The translations under genes were made by a program, and so were the position numbers. 30,000 nucleotides of DNA from Sphaeroforma sirkka. Lineage: Eukaryota; Opisthokonta; Ichthyosporea; Ichthyophonida. The notes beneath the pieces were generated by a model. The model was not told the origin of the DNA. It did no database searches and saw only the letters and a list, made by a program, of their open reading frames with translations. Below, piece after piece: positions 13,701 to 30,000 of this stretch. The stretch is taken from assembly GCA_001586965.3 (NCBI GenBank), contig LUCW03000149.1, forward strand, positions 107,501-137,500, in the 5' to 3' direction. The first letter of the stretch is position 1, and each line of letters opens with the position of its first letter.

Positions 13701-14442
13701 TTTAGGGTTTACGAGCTAATGCATACAACGAATAAGTATGAGTGTGCGTACTAGCTTTAGCCCAGGTTCGTACTGCGGAGATACGATCGTACCTACTTTC
13801 ATTCCGAACTATTTCTACACCAGTGCGGGCACAGCCTCTACCTTCTTCAAACCACACTCAGCTGTCATGCTGTCCCTTCCGTACACATCCCTAACATGCG
13901 CCCGTGCCTCAATTCCATAGACTGTGTGTGCTCTTAAGTGAGTGTGCAGGGGTTGGGACTTTTACTGTGCAGGGTTTAGGGTTATACCCATATAACACAC
14001 GCACTGGGTTTAGGTTAGATGCCATGGCATGCATATCCATCGCTTACCACACAACTCTCATGTGGTACCTGTGATGCTGGTAGCCCATCATTTGTGTTGT
14101 CGTTTTCCATGCTCTTTGTCGCATTTGTGTGGTCAAGTGCGGCGTGGAAGTCGTCTGCATCATCGTCATTGTCGTCGTTAATCATGTCGTTAACTAGATC
14201 CTCGCCATTTTCGTCGTCCGAGTCCAGAGCCATAGCATCTGCAGAGTTGAGTCGATGTTGGTGAGTGGCAGTCATTCCAAGATGAGTGCAGAGTTTATTG
14301 TGCGTGTGGGTTTACTAAGGCTGGTGGTTGGTTGAGTCATTGATTGAGTACTTGAGTACGTTGCTGAATACAAGACGCCATTTTCGACCTCGACAATTCA
14401 CAACTATATATACGTGTGTATTTATATTTATATATATATATG

Positions 14443-14503
<61 letters not shown>

Positions 14504-17500
14504 ATATATATATATATATAATATACATATATATACTATTATTATAATTTTATATATATATGTAAACGTTCGCGTATATGTAGACATACCGAGGTCTTCA
14601 TCATTGTCTTCTCCTGCTTCAGATTCGAATAGAGAACCGCTATTGAAAGCGGTATGCGCAGACGTGGCAGATGCGGTTTGTTTTGCTGCCCCTTTCTTGG
14701 GGTCAACGTCACCGAACACTCCCCATGCTCCTTCGTTGTCGGACTACACAAGGTAAAGATATGAAGTGATCGAATTTTAATATATACATATATATATATA
14801 TAGTATATGTTATACCTATGTACACATGACGATGTTATACATTACTTCAAAGCAGAAAATTAACCAATTGTACTTACCCACAATAGCCCAGTACCAGATG
14901 GATGCCAAGCAAGCCCAGTAATACCGGCGTCCCCCGGATTTTGGAATCTGTCGAAGATTGCAGCAACGTTTTGCATAAGTTTATATCTCACACTCTAAAC
15001 ACTAATTCAATCCCGAGCTCTGCTGCGTGGGAGGTGTTCCGTCCATAGGCTTCAACACCCTACCAAACCTTACATCGATATGTTTTACACCATACACTGG
15101 GTATCACACACGGTACACCCTACTAAACGTTGTATCGATATCTCTCACACCATACACTGGGTATCACACACGGTACATACTTACCCTACCAAACTTTTAT
15201 CGATATATCTCACACCATACACTGGGTAACACATGCTGCACATACTTACCCTGCCAAACCTTGCATCGATATCTCTCACACCATACACTGGTTATCACAC
15301 ACGGTACATACTTGTACACGGGGGATTGTTCTGTGGCCACAGATGAGTACACCACCACGGCTCCCGTGCTGTTTGCCGTAGCGAGCAATTGCTCAGAGGG
15401 TGCAAACGCCACTATGTCTATGTTTGATTTGGACAAGCCCTGAGGATAAACATGGATATGTGGGAAGGGTTTAGGGGTCAGAGTTTTAGGGTTTCAGGAT
15501 TTTAGGGGGTTTAGGATCTAAATTCGACAGAGACTAGTGGGGGGAAATGAGTGCTAAGCACAAATAGCGTTCAGATGTTAAGCAAGATCTGCGCATATAC
15601 CACATCAAAAAAAGGTCGCTAGTATGAATAAACCTGACCAGGCTTTATCTGACCAGGCTTCATGTTATACTCGATACAATAATCAATAGTTCTATAAATA
15701 CTTGTCGGGTCGTATGTATCATACCAACTAACCTTGATTCTAGAAATAGTTGATATAACACAATTGAGAATACACACACACACACACATAATAATATATA
15801 TATATATATATATATAAATATATCTTTATATACTTAGGCTTACACATATACATATACATATATATATTATATACATATACAGATATATATATATATATAA
15901 ATATATTATACCTCAGGGACAGGCACCTGTTCCCATTTAGCGCGAGTTAGAATCGTGAAGGTGCTGCCGTGGGGTAAAGCCAGTAGTTGACCATCGTGAC
16001 TCCAAGAGATGCGATATGGCGTACTTGTTGCACTGTTTATGGGATAATCAGTTCGGTTAAGTTGTGGGGTGTAGTCAATTCTATCTAACTAGTATCTCAC
16101 AGATCCATGCATAGACACTAGAGCATACATTGTCTAAGCCAGAACGGTACGATAGGCTGGATACACAGAAGGAAGTCAGACCTATTTCTGTCCCACCTCT
16201 TTTATAGTATTAATTTCAAGAAACACACCAACCTTCACAATTTGATACTGAGACTAAAATACCTAGCACTAAATGCATAGTTATTTTTATTATTTGAGAC
16301 AATACAAAACACACCCCACAATGACCTGTACTTCCACGCATCACTTGTGTAGCTCACCGCATGTCAAGGCACACGATCTCTACGTATATATATATATATA
16401 TACGAATATATGCATATATAGATATACAATAGATATATATATATATATGTATGTGTGTGTATGTATATATACTTAGTGCCCTACTCTTGCATACTTCATA
16501 CAAGATACTCTATGGAACCACTATGTACACGCACTACCATTGCACCATATAGTGTAGTACTACCTGCATTCATTCACACACACACGACTACAACAACTAT
16601 ACTGCACAGTCCACCACTAAGTTTATACCTACATAGCCCACACTAAATTCCTAAACCTTACAACTGTCAATGGCTATACCCTGTACTTACGTGGCAACGT
16701 CGGTCTTCTCAATCAGCGACTCTTCGTACACTCGTGTGCCGTTGATCTCGAAGACGCGCACCATTCCACTCGCACTGGCAGTGGCCTACGAGGGATACAG
16801 ACGAAGTCGTTATATGCAGTGTTCATGCGAGTATGACCACTACAGGCTAAAGCAGTTATCCGCAGAAGCGCATACGTGGTTTATCCGCAGAAGTATATAC
16901 GTGGTTTATCCGCAGAAGTATATACGTGGTTTACCCGCAGGAATATATACGAGGTTTATCTGCAGAAGTATATACGCAGAAGTATACACGTGGTTTATCC
17001 GCTGAAGTATATACGTGGTAGCATTTATCTCAACAGCTGTAGTAAATCTTATCACGGAGAAGTATATATTTAAAATAACACCTACTAGACAGGAATAGAT
17101 ATAGGTAATAGGACTTATTTTACAGAAATGTATGTGTATGTATTCCCGCTTACCCCACAAAGATATATATGCTATACCACTTACCACGTAGAAATACATA
17201 TTTGTCATAACACTTACTACACAGCAATACATACATGTATCAGGACTATATATATATATAATAGCACTCGTCACACAGAGGTTTATATGTATGCACACGT
17301 ACAACGTTTAAGTTGCTGTGTACGAGTACTTGCCACGTAGAAATACATATCTGCCATAACACATTACAAAACAATATATATATAAATATATTAGAACTAT
17401 ATATATATATACAATAGCACTCATCACACAGAGGTTGATATGTATGCACATGTACCACGTTTAAGTTGCTGTGTATTAGTACTTACCACGTACTCGCCCA

Positions 17501-18688
17501 TGGGATCAAACACTATGTCGCGTACAGCGGTTTGGTCACACTCTAGCGTGATAACCTTCTTGGCGTCTTCAGTCTCCACTAGCTTGGCATCGCCCTCGCT
17601 AGTCAGTGGGAACAGATACCCGAACAAATTAAGCAGGAGACGGACGTATAACATATGTCAGATATCATACATGCGAGTGAGATATCAGACAAACGAGTGA
17701 GATTGCGGACATACGAATTAGATATAGGACAAAGCAGCCAGATATCGGACATGTTTGGCAACGCGGGAAGGCAAGTGTTGGCTGGTATCGTATCGCATAG
17801 TTAAGCAGCGAGTGTTATTACGGGTAAACAATTTTGCACGAATGTATTGAATATCGAAGCGCACATTACAGGTCTCTAGAGCGACCAAGTGTCCGTCCCT
17901 ATGTACTAGCAAAGACGTGCACCATTACATATTAAGTATATATGCATACAACGTCGCTACGTACAAGCAAAGACATGCATTGCCATGACATGTTCAGTAT
18001 ATATGTATACAACGTCTCTACGTGCAAGCAAAGACATACATTGCCATGACATATTTATTAAATATTAAGTATGTATGTATACAAGGTCCCTAGGTGCAAT
18101 CAAAGACATGCATTGCCATGGCATATTAAGTATATATGTATACAGCGTCCCTACATAAAAGCAAAGACATGCATTTGTATACAGACAAGACAACAACAAG
18201 TAACGAATCTAAACTGCCAATGTCTAGATTTAAAAAAAACAAACTCCAACATCAACCTTACGTTTGAAAACCAAACATTGTGGGTGGGGCAGCCGGCTAT
18301 TCAGAGAGCGCACATCAAGGAGAGAAGTACACAACACACGGGCATAAGAACCCACACAACATACGTGCACAAAACATTACTACGTGCAGAAGACTCGTAT
18401 GCACCCTTCGGCAAAGAGAACGTACCATGCGCATACTACATGCCCAACCATGAGAAAAAACGGTATCAAACGCTTACGATACGTTGTAACTATATACATA
18501 CCAAGCTCCCACTGCGACCAATTTGCCGTTTTTGGAAAAATTGGCGGCTAAGACGGTAGATGTTGTGCGGAAGAGAATGCTCTCAAACTCGCCCTCTGGC
18601 AGTGTACGCAACTCGGCACGATTGTCATCACCGCATGTTACAAAGGTGTCGCCCTGAATGTGTTTATATATATATAAATATATATAAA

Positions 18689-18734
<46 letters not shown>

Positions 18735-19404
18735 AAAAGTGTATATGGCAGTCTATATCCAAAACAAAACGCATTTTGAATGGCATCCTCTATTGGTGTC
18801 AGGTTTAGTGAAATGGCATATTTATTCAATACTCATATCTAAACTCGAATCTATTTAAGAGCCCCAACAGGCATGGGCAGGCGATATCACCCACCAGAAA
18901 TAGCAATTAAAGTGCCATTCGCAATATACAGACTTACAATCTTAAAAGGTTATTAAAAGTCCTTTTAAACCATACATGATAACCCATTTCAGAACAGCAC
19001 ATATTGCATGTTACGAGTATAAACCCTCGATTAGCATCAGCTGTAGGTCAAAACATACGTGGCAGGCTATATCGCGAATATCCATTTCGTGGGCCTCCAG
19101 ATCAATGGGATCGTCGTCGTCAGCGCCGTTTAGAATCATCATGTTTCCCGCTAGTCCGCCAATGAGAATGGTACTATACATATGAACGTATCAATTGGGG
19201 AAACAACGTACCGTTGAGTATACGCAACTCTAGCGAAAATGAGATTAAGTGAATGTTGCATATTATATACATACACATTGAATTCTGTTTAACATATTTG
19301 TTTATGTTTAGATATATGTTTCAATTGTATATATTCCTATGGGCATGTATGTATATATATATATATACATATGTGTGTGTGTGTGTGTGCGTGTGTGTGG
19401 GTGG

Positions 19405-19436
<32 letters not shown>

Positions 19437-19599
19437 ACACAAATATCAATCCTTCAATTCCATTAAACTTTGATAAAATACAGGTATACATCCATATAAA
19501 AGTACAATCCAATTTGGAAACTTACTCTCCAGAATGGTGGTAAGTGATAGTCGTCTGTCCGGCCTGAAGCACGGTCCTCCTTTCACACGAAGTCACCAT
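1..19599 (-). CDS. WDHD1: WDHD1 / AND-1 / Ctf4 replisome adaptor, 15 exons, 3' end beyond window
   Basis: WD-repeat replisome adaptor that links the CMG helicase with DNA polymerase alpha and other partners at the nuclear replication fork. Joined exons: 19526-19599, 19059-19173, 18502-18653, 17487-17598, 16691-16785, 15912-16032, 15312-15439, 14878-14947, 14590-14743, 14048-14238, 13429-13585, 2620-2754, 1759-1889, 561-686 and 1-115. All introns are GT..AG and phases agree throughout. Order: N-terminal WD40 domain (about residues 1-290), acidic linker with a basic NLS-like stretch (about 290-500), then the SepB/Mcl1-middle domain from about 505 to the edge at 625. The collinear match to the animal family includes a DDDDP segment in the first blade, LPEGEF, VRDIVFDP, GLAWHPSG and a PFQP...RRFLCWN segment. 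The start ATG (19597-19599) sits in a strong context (ATCACCATGG) with an in-frame upstream stop. The C-terminal helical/HMG-box part is not in the window. About 19.6 kb of DNA holds 1.9 kb of coding sequence. Identity is secure; a few junctions are less so. Confidence 0.93.
193..266. repeat. CA/TA microsatellite in WDHD1 intron 14
   Basis: Mixed (CA)n and (TA)n run. The rest of intron 14 (116-560) shows no further feature. Confidence 0.9.
561..686 (-). CDS. WDHD1: WDHD1 exon 14
   Basis: Residues 546-587. EFADSTEHSNIKIVDQYGFT followed by MGAVN matches the family VEFHDTSIHHATHLSNTLNYTIADLS. Acceptor CGTCAG| is the last unit of a 38-bp tandem array; donor ACG|GTACGG. Confidence 0.9.
687..1112. 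repeat. 38-bp tandem array at the exon 14 acceptor
   Basis: Eleven near-identical units plus a partial one, with unit starts (TGACGTATGG) at 688, 726, 764, 802, 840, 878, 916 and 954, then 993 (one extra T), 1031 and 1069. Units differ by a few bases (GTATGGGG versus GCATGGTG). The first unit abuts coding sequence and supplies the CGTCAG acceptor. There are no spacers between units. Confidence 0.95.
1386..1530. repeat. TA-rich microsatellites in WDHD1 intron 13
   Basis: Interrupted (TA)n and TACA runs. No coding exon is supported here. Confidence 0.9.
1691..1742. repeat. (TA)n-(TG)n microsatellite
   Basis: About 34 bp of TA followed by about 18 bp of TG, just downstream of the exon 13 donor in gene orientation. 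Confidence 0.9.
1759..1889 (-). CDS. WDHD1: WDHD1 exon 13
   Basis: Residues 502-545. QQEPFQPSSQ then KRRFLCWNMDASIVSRV matches the family PRQKPFQSGSTP...HRFMVWNSIGIIRCY that begins the SepB/Mcl1-middle domain. Acceptor CTCTAG|, donor ATC|GTAAGT. Confidence 0.9.
2015..2065. repeat. diverged copy of the exon 13 start and its acceptor
   Basis: The segment ending GCTGCAGGCCTGG resembles 1836-1892 (ending GCTGCAGGCCTAG), about 165 bp away. It includes the exon 13 acceptor and adjoining coding bases. Read on the minus strand it offers a second AG before GCCTGCAGC, followed by a stop. Confidence 0.55.
2250..2336. repeat. 30-bp repeat, three copies
   Basis: ACAAGACTCGTATACACA-type units start at 2250, 2280 and 2310 in WDHD1 intron 12. 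Confidence 0.85.
2455..2590. repeat. TA / CACT / CACG microsatellite cluster
   Basis: (TA)n, (CA)n, seven or so CACT units, then mixed CA/CACG repeats up to 30 bp from the exon 12 donor. Confidence 0.9.
2620..2754 (-). CDS. WDHD1: WDHD1 exon 12
   Basis: Residues 457-502. DAMFEVDGLDDIPDVVEERH and a Glu/Thr/Val-rich continuation complete the acidic linker. Phase 1 is consistent with exons 11 and 13 across a 10.7 kb intron. Acceptor CATCAG|, donor G|GTACGG. Confidence 0.83.
2756..13283. repeat. about 10.5 kb minisatellite, 16-bp unit, filling WDHD1 intron 11
   Basis: The plus-strand unit is about GTGGTGAGATATTAGT, repeated some 650 times with variants (GTGATGAGAT, ATATGAGT, AGTGTGAAGAGGTATC, TTCGATGAGATATTGG). 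The plus strand is very poor in C. On the transcribed sense strand each typical unit reads ACTAATATCTCACCAC. The left end merges with the exon 12 acceptor (2755-2757); the right end stops about 145 bp before the exon 11 donor. Short open frames in it are by-products of the 16-bp period. Confidence 0.96.
13429..13585 (-). CDS. WDHD1: WDHD1 exon 11 (basic NLS-like stretch)
   Basis: Residues 405-457. A basic cluster PRKRVLKRKNK looks like a nuclear localisation signal and matches the PRKRS position in the vertebrate linker. It is followed by a Pro/Ala/Gly/Asp-rich stretch. Acceptor CTACAG|, donor G|GTGAGT, which opens the giant intron. Confidence 0.85.
14048..14238 (-). CDS. WDHD1: WDHD1 exon 10 (acidic linker)
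   Basis: Residues 341-404, Asp/Asn-rich (DSDDENGEDLVNDM, then further acidic runs). This resembles the acidic spacer after the WD40 domain in animal WDHD1. The end is uncertain: I chose the donor GTG|GTAAGC. A second in-frame donor, CAG|GTACCA, 21 nt earlier would remove seven residues without a frame change. Confidence 0.8.
14403..14570. repeat. TA microsatellites in WDHD1 intron 9
   Basis: Long (TA)n tract, with a perfect stretch around 14446-14496, and interrupted flanks. Confidence 0.9.
14590..14743 (-). CDS. WDHD1: WDHD1 exon 9
   Basis: Residues 290-341. SDNEGAWGVF closes the propeller (family YTDAEGNLGLL) and runs into an acidic linker ending ESEAGEDNDEDLG. Acceptor TGTAG|TCC, donor G|GTATGT. 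Confidence 0.88.
14878..14947 (-). CDS. WDHD1: WDHD1 exon 8
   Basis: Residues 266-289. AGITGLAWHPSG matches the diagnostic family segment ICGLAWHPTCG in the last WD blade. Acceptor GACAG|, donor TGG|GTAAGT in phase 0. Confidence 0.92.
15050..15311. repeat. 60-66 bp tandem repeat ending in the exon 7 donor
   Basis: Four units marked by CATACACTGG at 15091, 15151, 15216 and 15282. The last unit ends with GGTACATAC, which is the exon 7 donor read on the plus strand. Other units carry ACATACTTAC, giving decoy GTAAGT/GTATGT donors within intron 7. Confidence 0.9.
15312..15439 (-). CDS. WDHD1: WDHD1 exon 7
   Basis: Residues 224-266. NIDIVAFAPSEQLLATANST followed by GAVVVY matches the LNIVTWSPCGQYLAAGSINGLIIVW blade. 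Acceptor CTCAG|, donor AA|GTATGT. The donor lies inside the last unit of an intronic tandem repeat. Confidence 0.92.
15466..15515. repeat. telomere-like TTTAGGG/TTTTAGGG pieces
   Basis: Four degenerate GGGTTTAGGG-like units in WDHD1 intron 6. Smaller examples lie at 13695-13710, 13970-13984 and 14007-14014 in intron 10. Confidence 0.75.
15773..15910. repeat. CA/TA microsatellites next to the exon 6 donor
   Basis: (CA)n followed by several TA tracts running to within a few bases of the donor of exon 6. Confidence 0.9.
15912..16032 (-). CDS. WDHD1: WDHD1 exon 6
   Basis: Residues 183-223. RISWSHDGQLLALPHGS matches RLAWQPKSGKLLAIPVEKS of blade 4. Acceptor AACAG|, donor GAG|GTATAA, a slightly weak donor. 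Confidence 0.92.
16381..16474. repeat. TA/TG microsatellite in WDHD1 intron 5
   Basis: TA-rich with a short TGTGTGTATG run. Nothing else is seen in intron 5 (16033-16690). Confidence 0.85.
16691..16785 (-). CDS. WDHD1: WDHD1 exon 5
   Basis: Residues 152-183. ATASASGMVRVFEI matches the family LASASCDGSVRVWQI strand, then EKTDVAT. Acceptor CGTAG|GCC, donor AC|GTAAGT. Confidence 0.92.
16856..17016. repeat. 24-bp tandem repeat in WDHD1 intron 4
   Basis: About six copies of a unit containing CCGCAGAAGTATATACGTGG, the last ones diverged or truncated. Confidence 0.9.
17179..17480. repeat. about 150-bp direct repeat abutting the exon 4 donor
   Basis: Unit A (17179-17327) and unit B (17328-17480) share most of their sequence. 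Each begins with ACTTACCACGTAG or ACTTGCCACGTAG, close to the true exon 4 boundary ACTTACCACGTAC at 17481. Unit A carries an intact decoy GTAAGT donor on the minus strand, unit B a GCAAGT version. Confidence 0.9.
17487..17598 (-). CDS. WDHD1: WDHD1 exon 4
   Basis: Residues 114-151. Contains DAKLVETED and AVRDIVFDPMGEYV, matching the KIVDV...VLSLSFDPKDIFLAS region of blade 3. Donor GTG|GTAAGT in phase 0. This donor is also the edge of an intronic direct repeat. Confidence 0.92.
17653..17750. repeat. degenerate short repeat, GAGATATCAGACA-like
   Basis: Four or five diverged units of about 23-24 bp containing GATATCxGACA and ACGAGTGAG in WDHD1 intron 3. Confidence 0.65.
17891..18178. repeat. 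about 60-bp tandem repeat in WDHD1 intron 3
   Basis: Five units with AGCAAAGACATGCATTGCCA-type and TATACAACGTC-type cores, diverged. The rest of intron 3 (17599-18501) has nothing I recognise. Confidence 0.85.
18502..18653 (-). CDS. WDHD1: WDHD1 exon 3
   Basis: Residues 64 to 114 (first two bases). Includes FVTCGDDNRAELRTLPEGEF and a following ANFSKNGKLVAVGA, matching the family's second blade (TFPEG ... GDGTKIAAGS). Acceptor TTCAG|, donor TG|GTATGT. Confidence 0.92.
18664..18731. repeat. TA microsatellite in WDHD1 intron 2
   Basis: (TATA)n, with a perfect tract of about 38 bp, just upstream of the exon 3 acceptor in gene orientation. Confidence 0.9.
19059..19173 (-). CDS. WDHD1: WDHD1 exon 2
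   Basis: Residues 25-63. Contains DTILIGGLAG followed by GADDDDP, aligning with the vertebrate CGSDGDVRIW..DDDDP segment of the first WD blade. Acceptor TATAG|, donor CAC|GTATGT. Confidence 0.92.
19350..19437. repeat. TA/TG microsatellite in WDHD1 intron 1
   Basis: Short (TA)n then about 65 bp of (TG)n with GGGTGGGTG interruptions. Confidence 0.9.
19526..19599 (-). CDS. WDHD1: WDHD1 exon 1
   Basis: Residues 1-24 plus two bases, starting MVTSCERRTVLQAG and ending in YHHSG. This corresponds to the first beta strands of the WD40 propeller (family pattern GHTxVxFxxSG). The donor is GA|GTAAGT. No upstream ATG lies in frame before a TAA stop. Confidence 0.88.
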
Positions 19600-20065
19600 G
19601 GTGATATGTTCACCAGTCAAGGTGGTAGCTCGATGTTGTGTATATTACTCCAATTTGTCTTTCCAGCATATAGCTTGGATAGTTGTTTGTGACAGTGATA
19701 GGTAAAGAATATTAGAGCTGATCGGTCCTCCCAGACTCAAGCATTTGCCGTCTATGGGGTTACTTTGAATGTTACAAGGATGTCGAACTGTGTTTAATAC
19801 TTTAAGGGACATACTTTGGTAATTAAATAATAATAAACACTACCAATAAGTTTAAATACTGTCCTCCCGCTTTATCCCTGGGCTGTGTGTGAAAGGTCTT
19901 TTTAAAATTTGTAGTAGGAAGTGCATACAAACCAAACCAGAAAAGCGCTAACAAAATAAGTCTCAAGACGAAGACTCTCCAGTCTCCAGCCTAGGGCTAA
20001 AATAAAACTTATAAAAGTACATGACGAGAACCCAAATCCCAACTTAGATACTGAATGGTTGTTGT

Positions 20066-20070
20066 CCAAT
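20066..20070 (+). promoter_or_regulatory. CCAAT box
   Basis: GTCCAATCAAA matches the NF-Y type CCAAT element, 19 bp before the E2F-like site. Either gene could use it. Confidence 0.45.
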
Positions 20071-20088
20071 CAAAACACGTTATAGATG

Positions 20089-20100
20089 TTTTGGCGCGGG
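20089..20100 (+). promoter_or_regulatory. E2F-like site
   Basis: TTTTGGCGCGGG contains a full match to the E2F/DP consensus TTTSSCGC. WDHD1 is an S-phase replication gene, a class typically under E2F control in animals and related protists. Inference from motif and position only. Confidence 0.5.
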
Positions 20101-20395
20101 GGATGTACATCATCAGCTAATCAAACCACTAAAAAAGCGCGCTTATTTGATTTTGGCTCCAAATATATTTTTAAAAATAGATTATTGTGTTCTGGATCTG
20201 GTAGGGTTTAGATATTTAGGGTTTATCTCAACTGGGTTCGAGGTACTGCTACGAGTATCGATTAGTATTTAAATATATATTTAGTACACTCACAGGTCAC
20301 AGGCTTCCCATCCAGTCTGAACACACACTCCAATCGCTCAAAGAATAAGACAGACACAGACAGACAGCTGTCTATTATATGGATACATAGATAGT

Positions 20396-30000
<9,605 letters not shown>

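Larger units (their letters stand above)
19600..20395. promoter_or_regulatory. shared bidirectional promoter region of WDHD1 and ADAT1
   Basis: The 796 bp between the two divergent start codons holds no other gene that I can see. It contains a CCAAT box at 20066-20070, an E2F-like site at 20089-20100, a 10-bp GC-rich palindrome at 20135-20144 and telomere-like TTTAGGG pieces at 20202-20223. The GC-rich patch is unusual for this AT-rich window. Transcription starts cannot be placed from sequence. Confidence 0.6.

Noticed and set aside
14015..14275. 86-codon minus-strand open frame read as an independent small acidic protein
   Set aside because: It is exon 10 of WDHD1 extended into its introns; the phase and acidic character fit the linker.
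15027..15443. 138-codon plus-strand open frame with repeated HTLG-type segments
   Set aside because: Translation of the 60-66 bp repeat plus the antisense of WDHD1 exon 7.
16856..17016. 24-bp repeat considered as a coding repeat (VYPQKYIRG)
   Set aside because: 24 bp is a multiple of three, so it stays open, but it lies in WDHD1 intron 4 on the antisense strand with no flanking exon signals.
18071..18559. 162-codon plus-strand open frame
   Set aside because: Antisense to WDHD1 intron 3 and part of exon 3, includes the 60-bp tandem repeat, and has no recognisable motif.

Overview
The window is intron-rich eukaryotic nuclear DNA with two conserved genes head to head. Both were assembled here by joining exons whose reading phases match across every GT..AG junction. 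The minus strand, from 19599 down to the left edge, carries 15 exons (1,876 coding nt, 625 codons, 3' end outside the window) of the WD-repeat replisome protein WDHD1/AND-1/Ctf4. The plus strand, from 20396 to the right edge, carries 7 exons (366 codons, 3' end outside) of the tRNA-specific adenosine deaminase ADAT1/Tad1. Identifications come from remembered family sequence patterns, not from a search.

Both proteins look more animal-like than yeast-like. Combined with long introns, dense TA/TG microsatellites and abundant minisatellites, this suggests a large-genome opisthokont protist. An ichthyosporean such as a Sphaeroforma relative is my guess, at low confidence.

Layout: 1-2754, WDHD1 exons 15-12 (SepB/Mcl1-middle region and end of the acidic linker); 2755-13428, one giant intron filled by about 10.5 kb of a 16-bp minisatellite; 13429-19599, WDHD1 exons 11-1 (acidic linker with a basic NLS-like stretch, then the N-terminal WD40 domain); 19600-20395, a shared bidirectional promoter with a CCAAT box and an E2F-like site; 20396-30000, ADAT1. 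ADAT1 retains the HAE motif and both zinc-ligand cysteines. No rRNA, tRNA, transposon or CRISPR array was recognised.

The most unusual feature is the position of the intronic repeats. In about ten introns the tandem repeat or duplication starts at, or includes, a splice junction. Examples are the 16-bp array ending at the exon 12 acceptor, the 38-bp array at the exon 14 acceptor, 60-150 bp repeats at the exon 4 and exon 7 donors of WDHD1, repeats at the donors of ADAT1 exons 1-4, and a decayed copy of the start of ADAT1 exon 7. Introns here may grow by local tandem duplication anchored at exon-intron boundaries, leaving decoy splice sites and pseudo-exons. The two genes belong to different pathways (replication fork and tRNA editing); they share only the promoter region.
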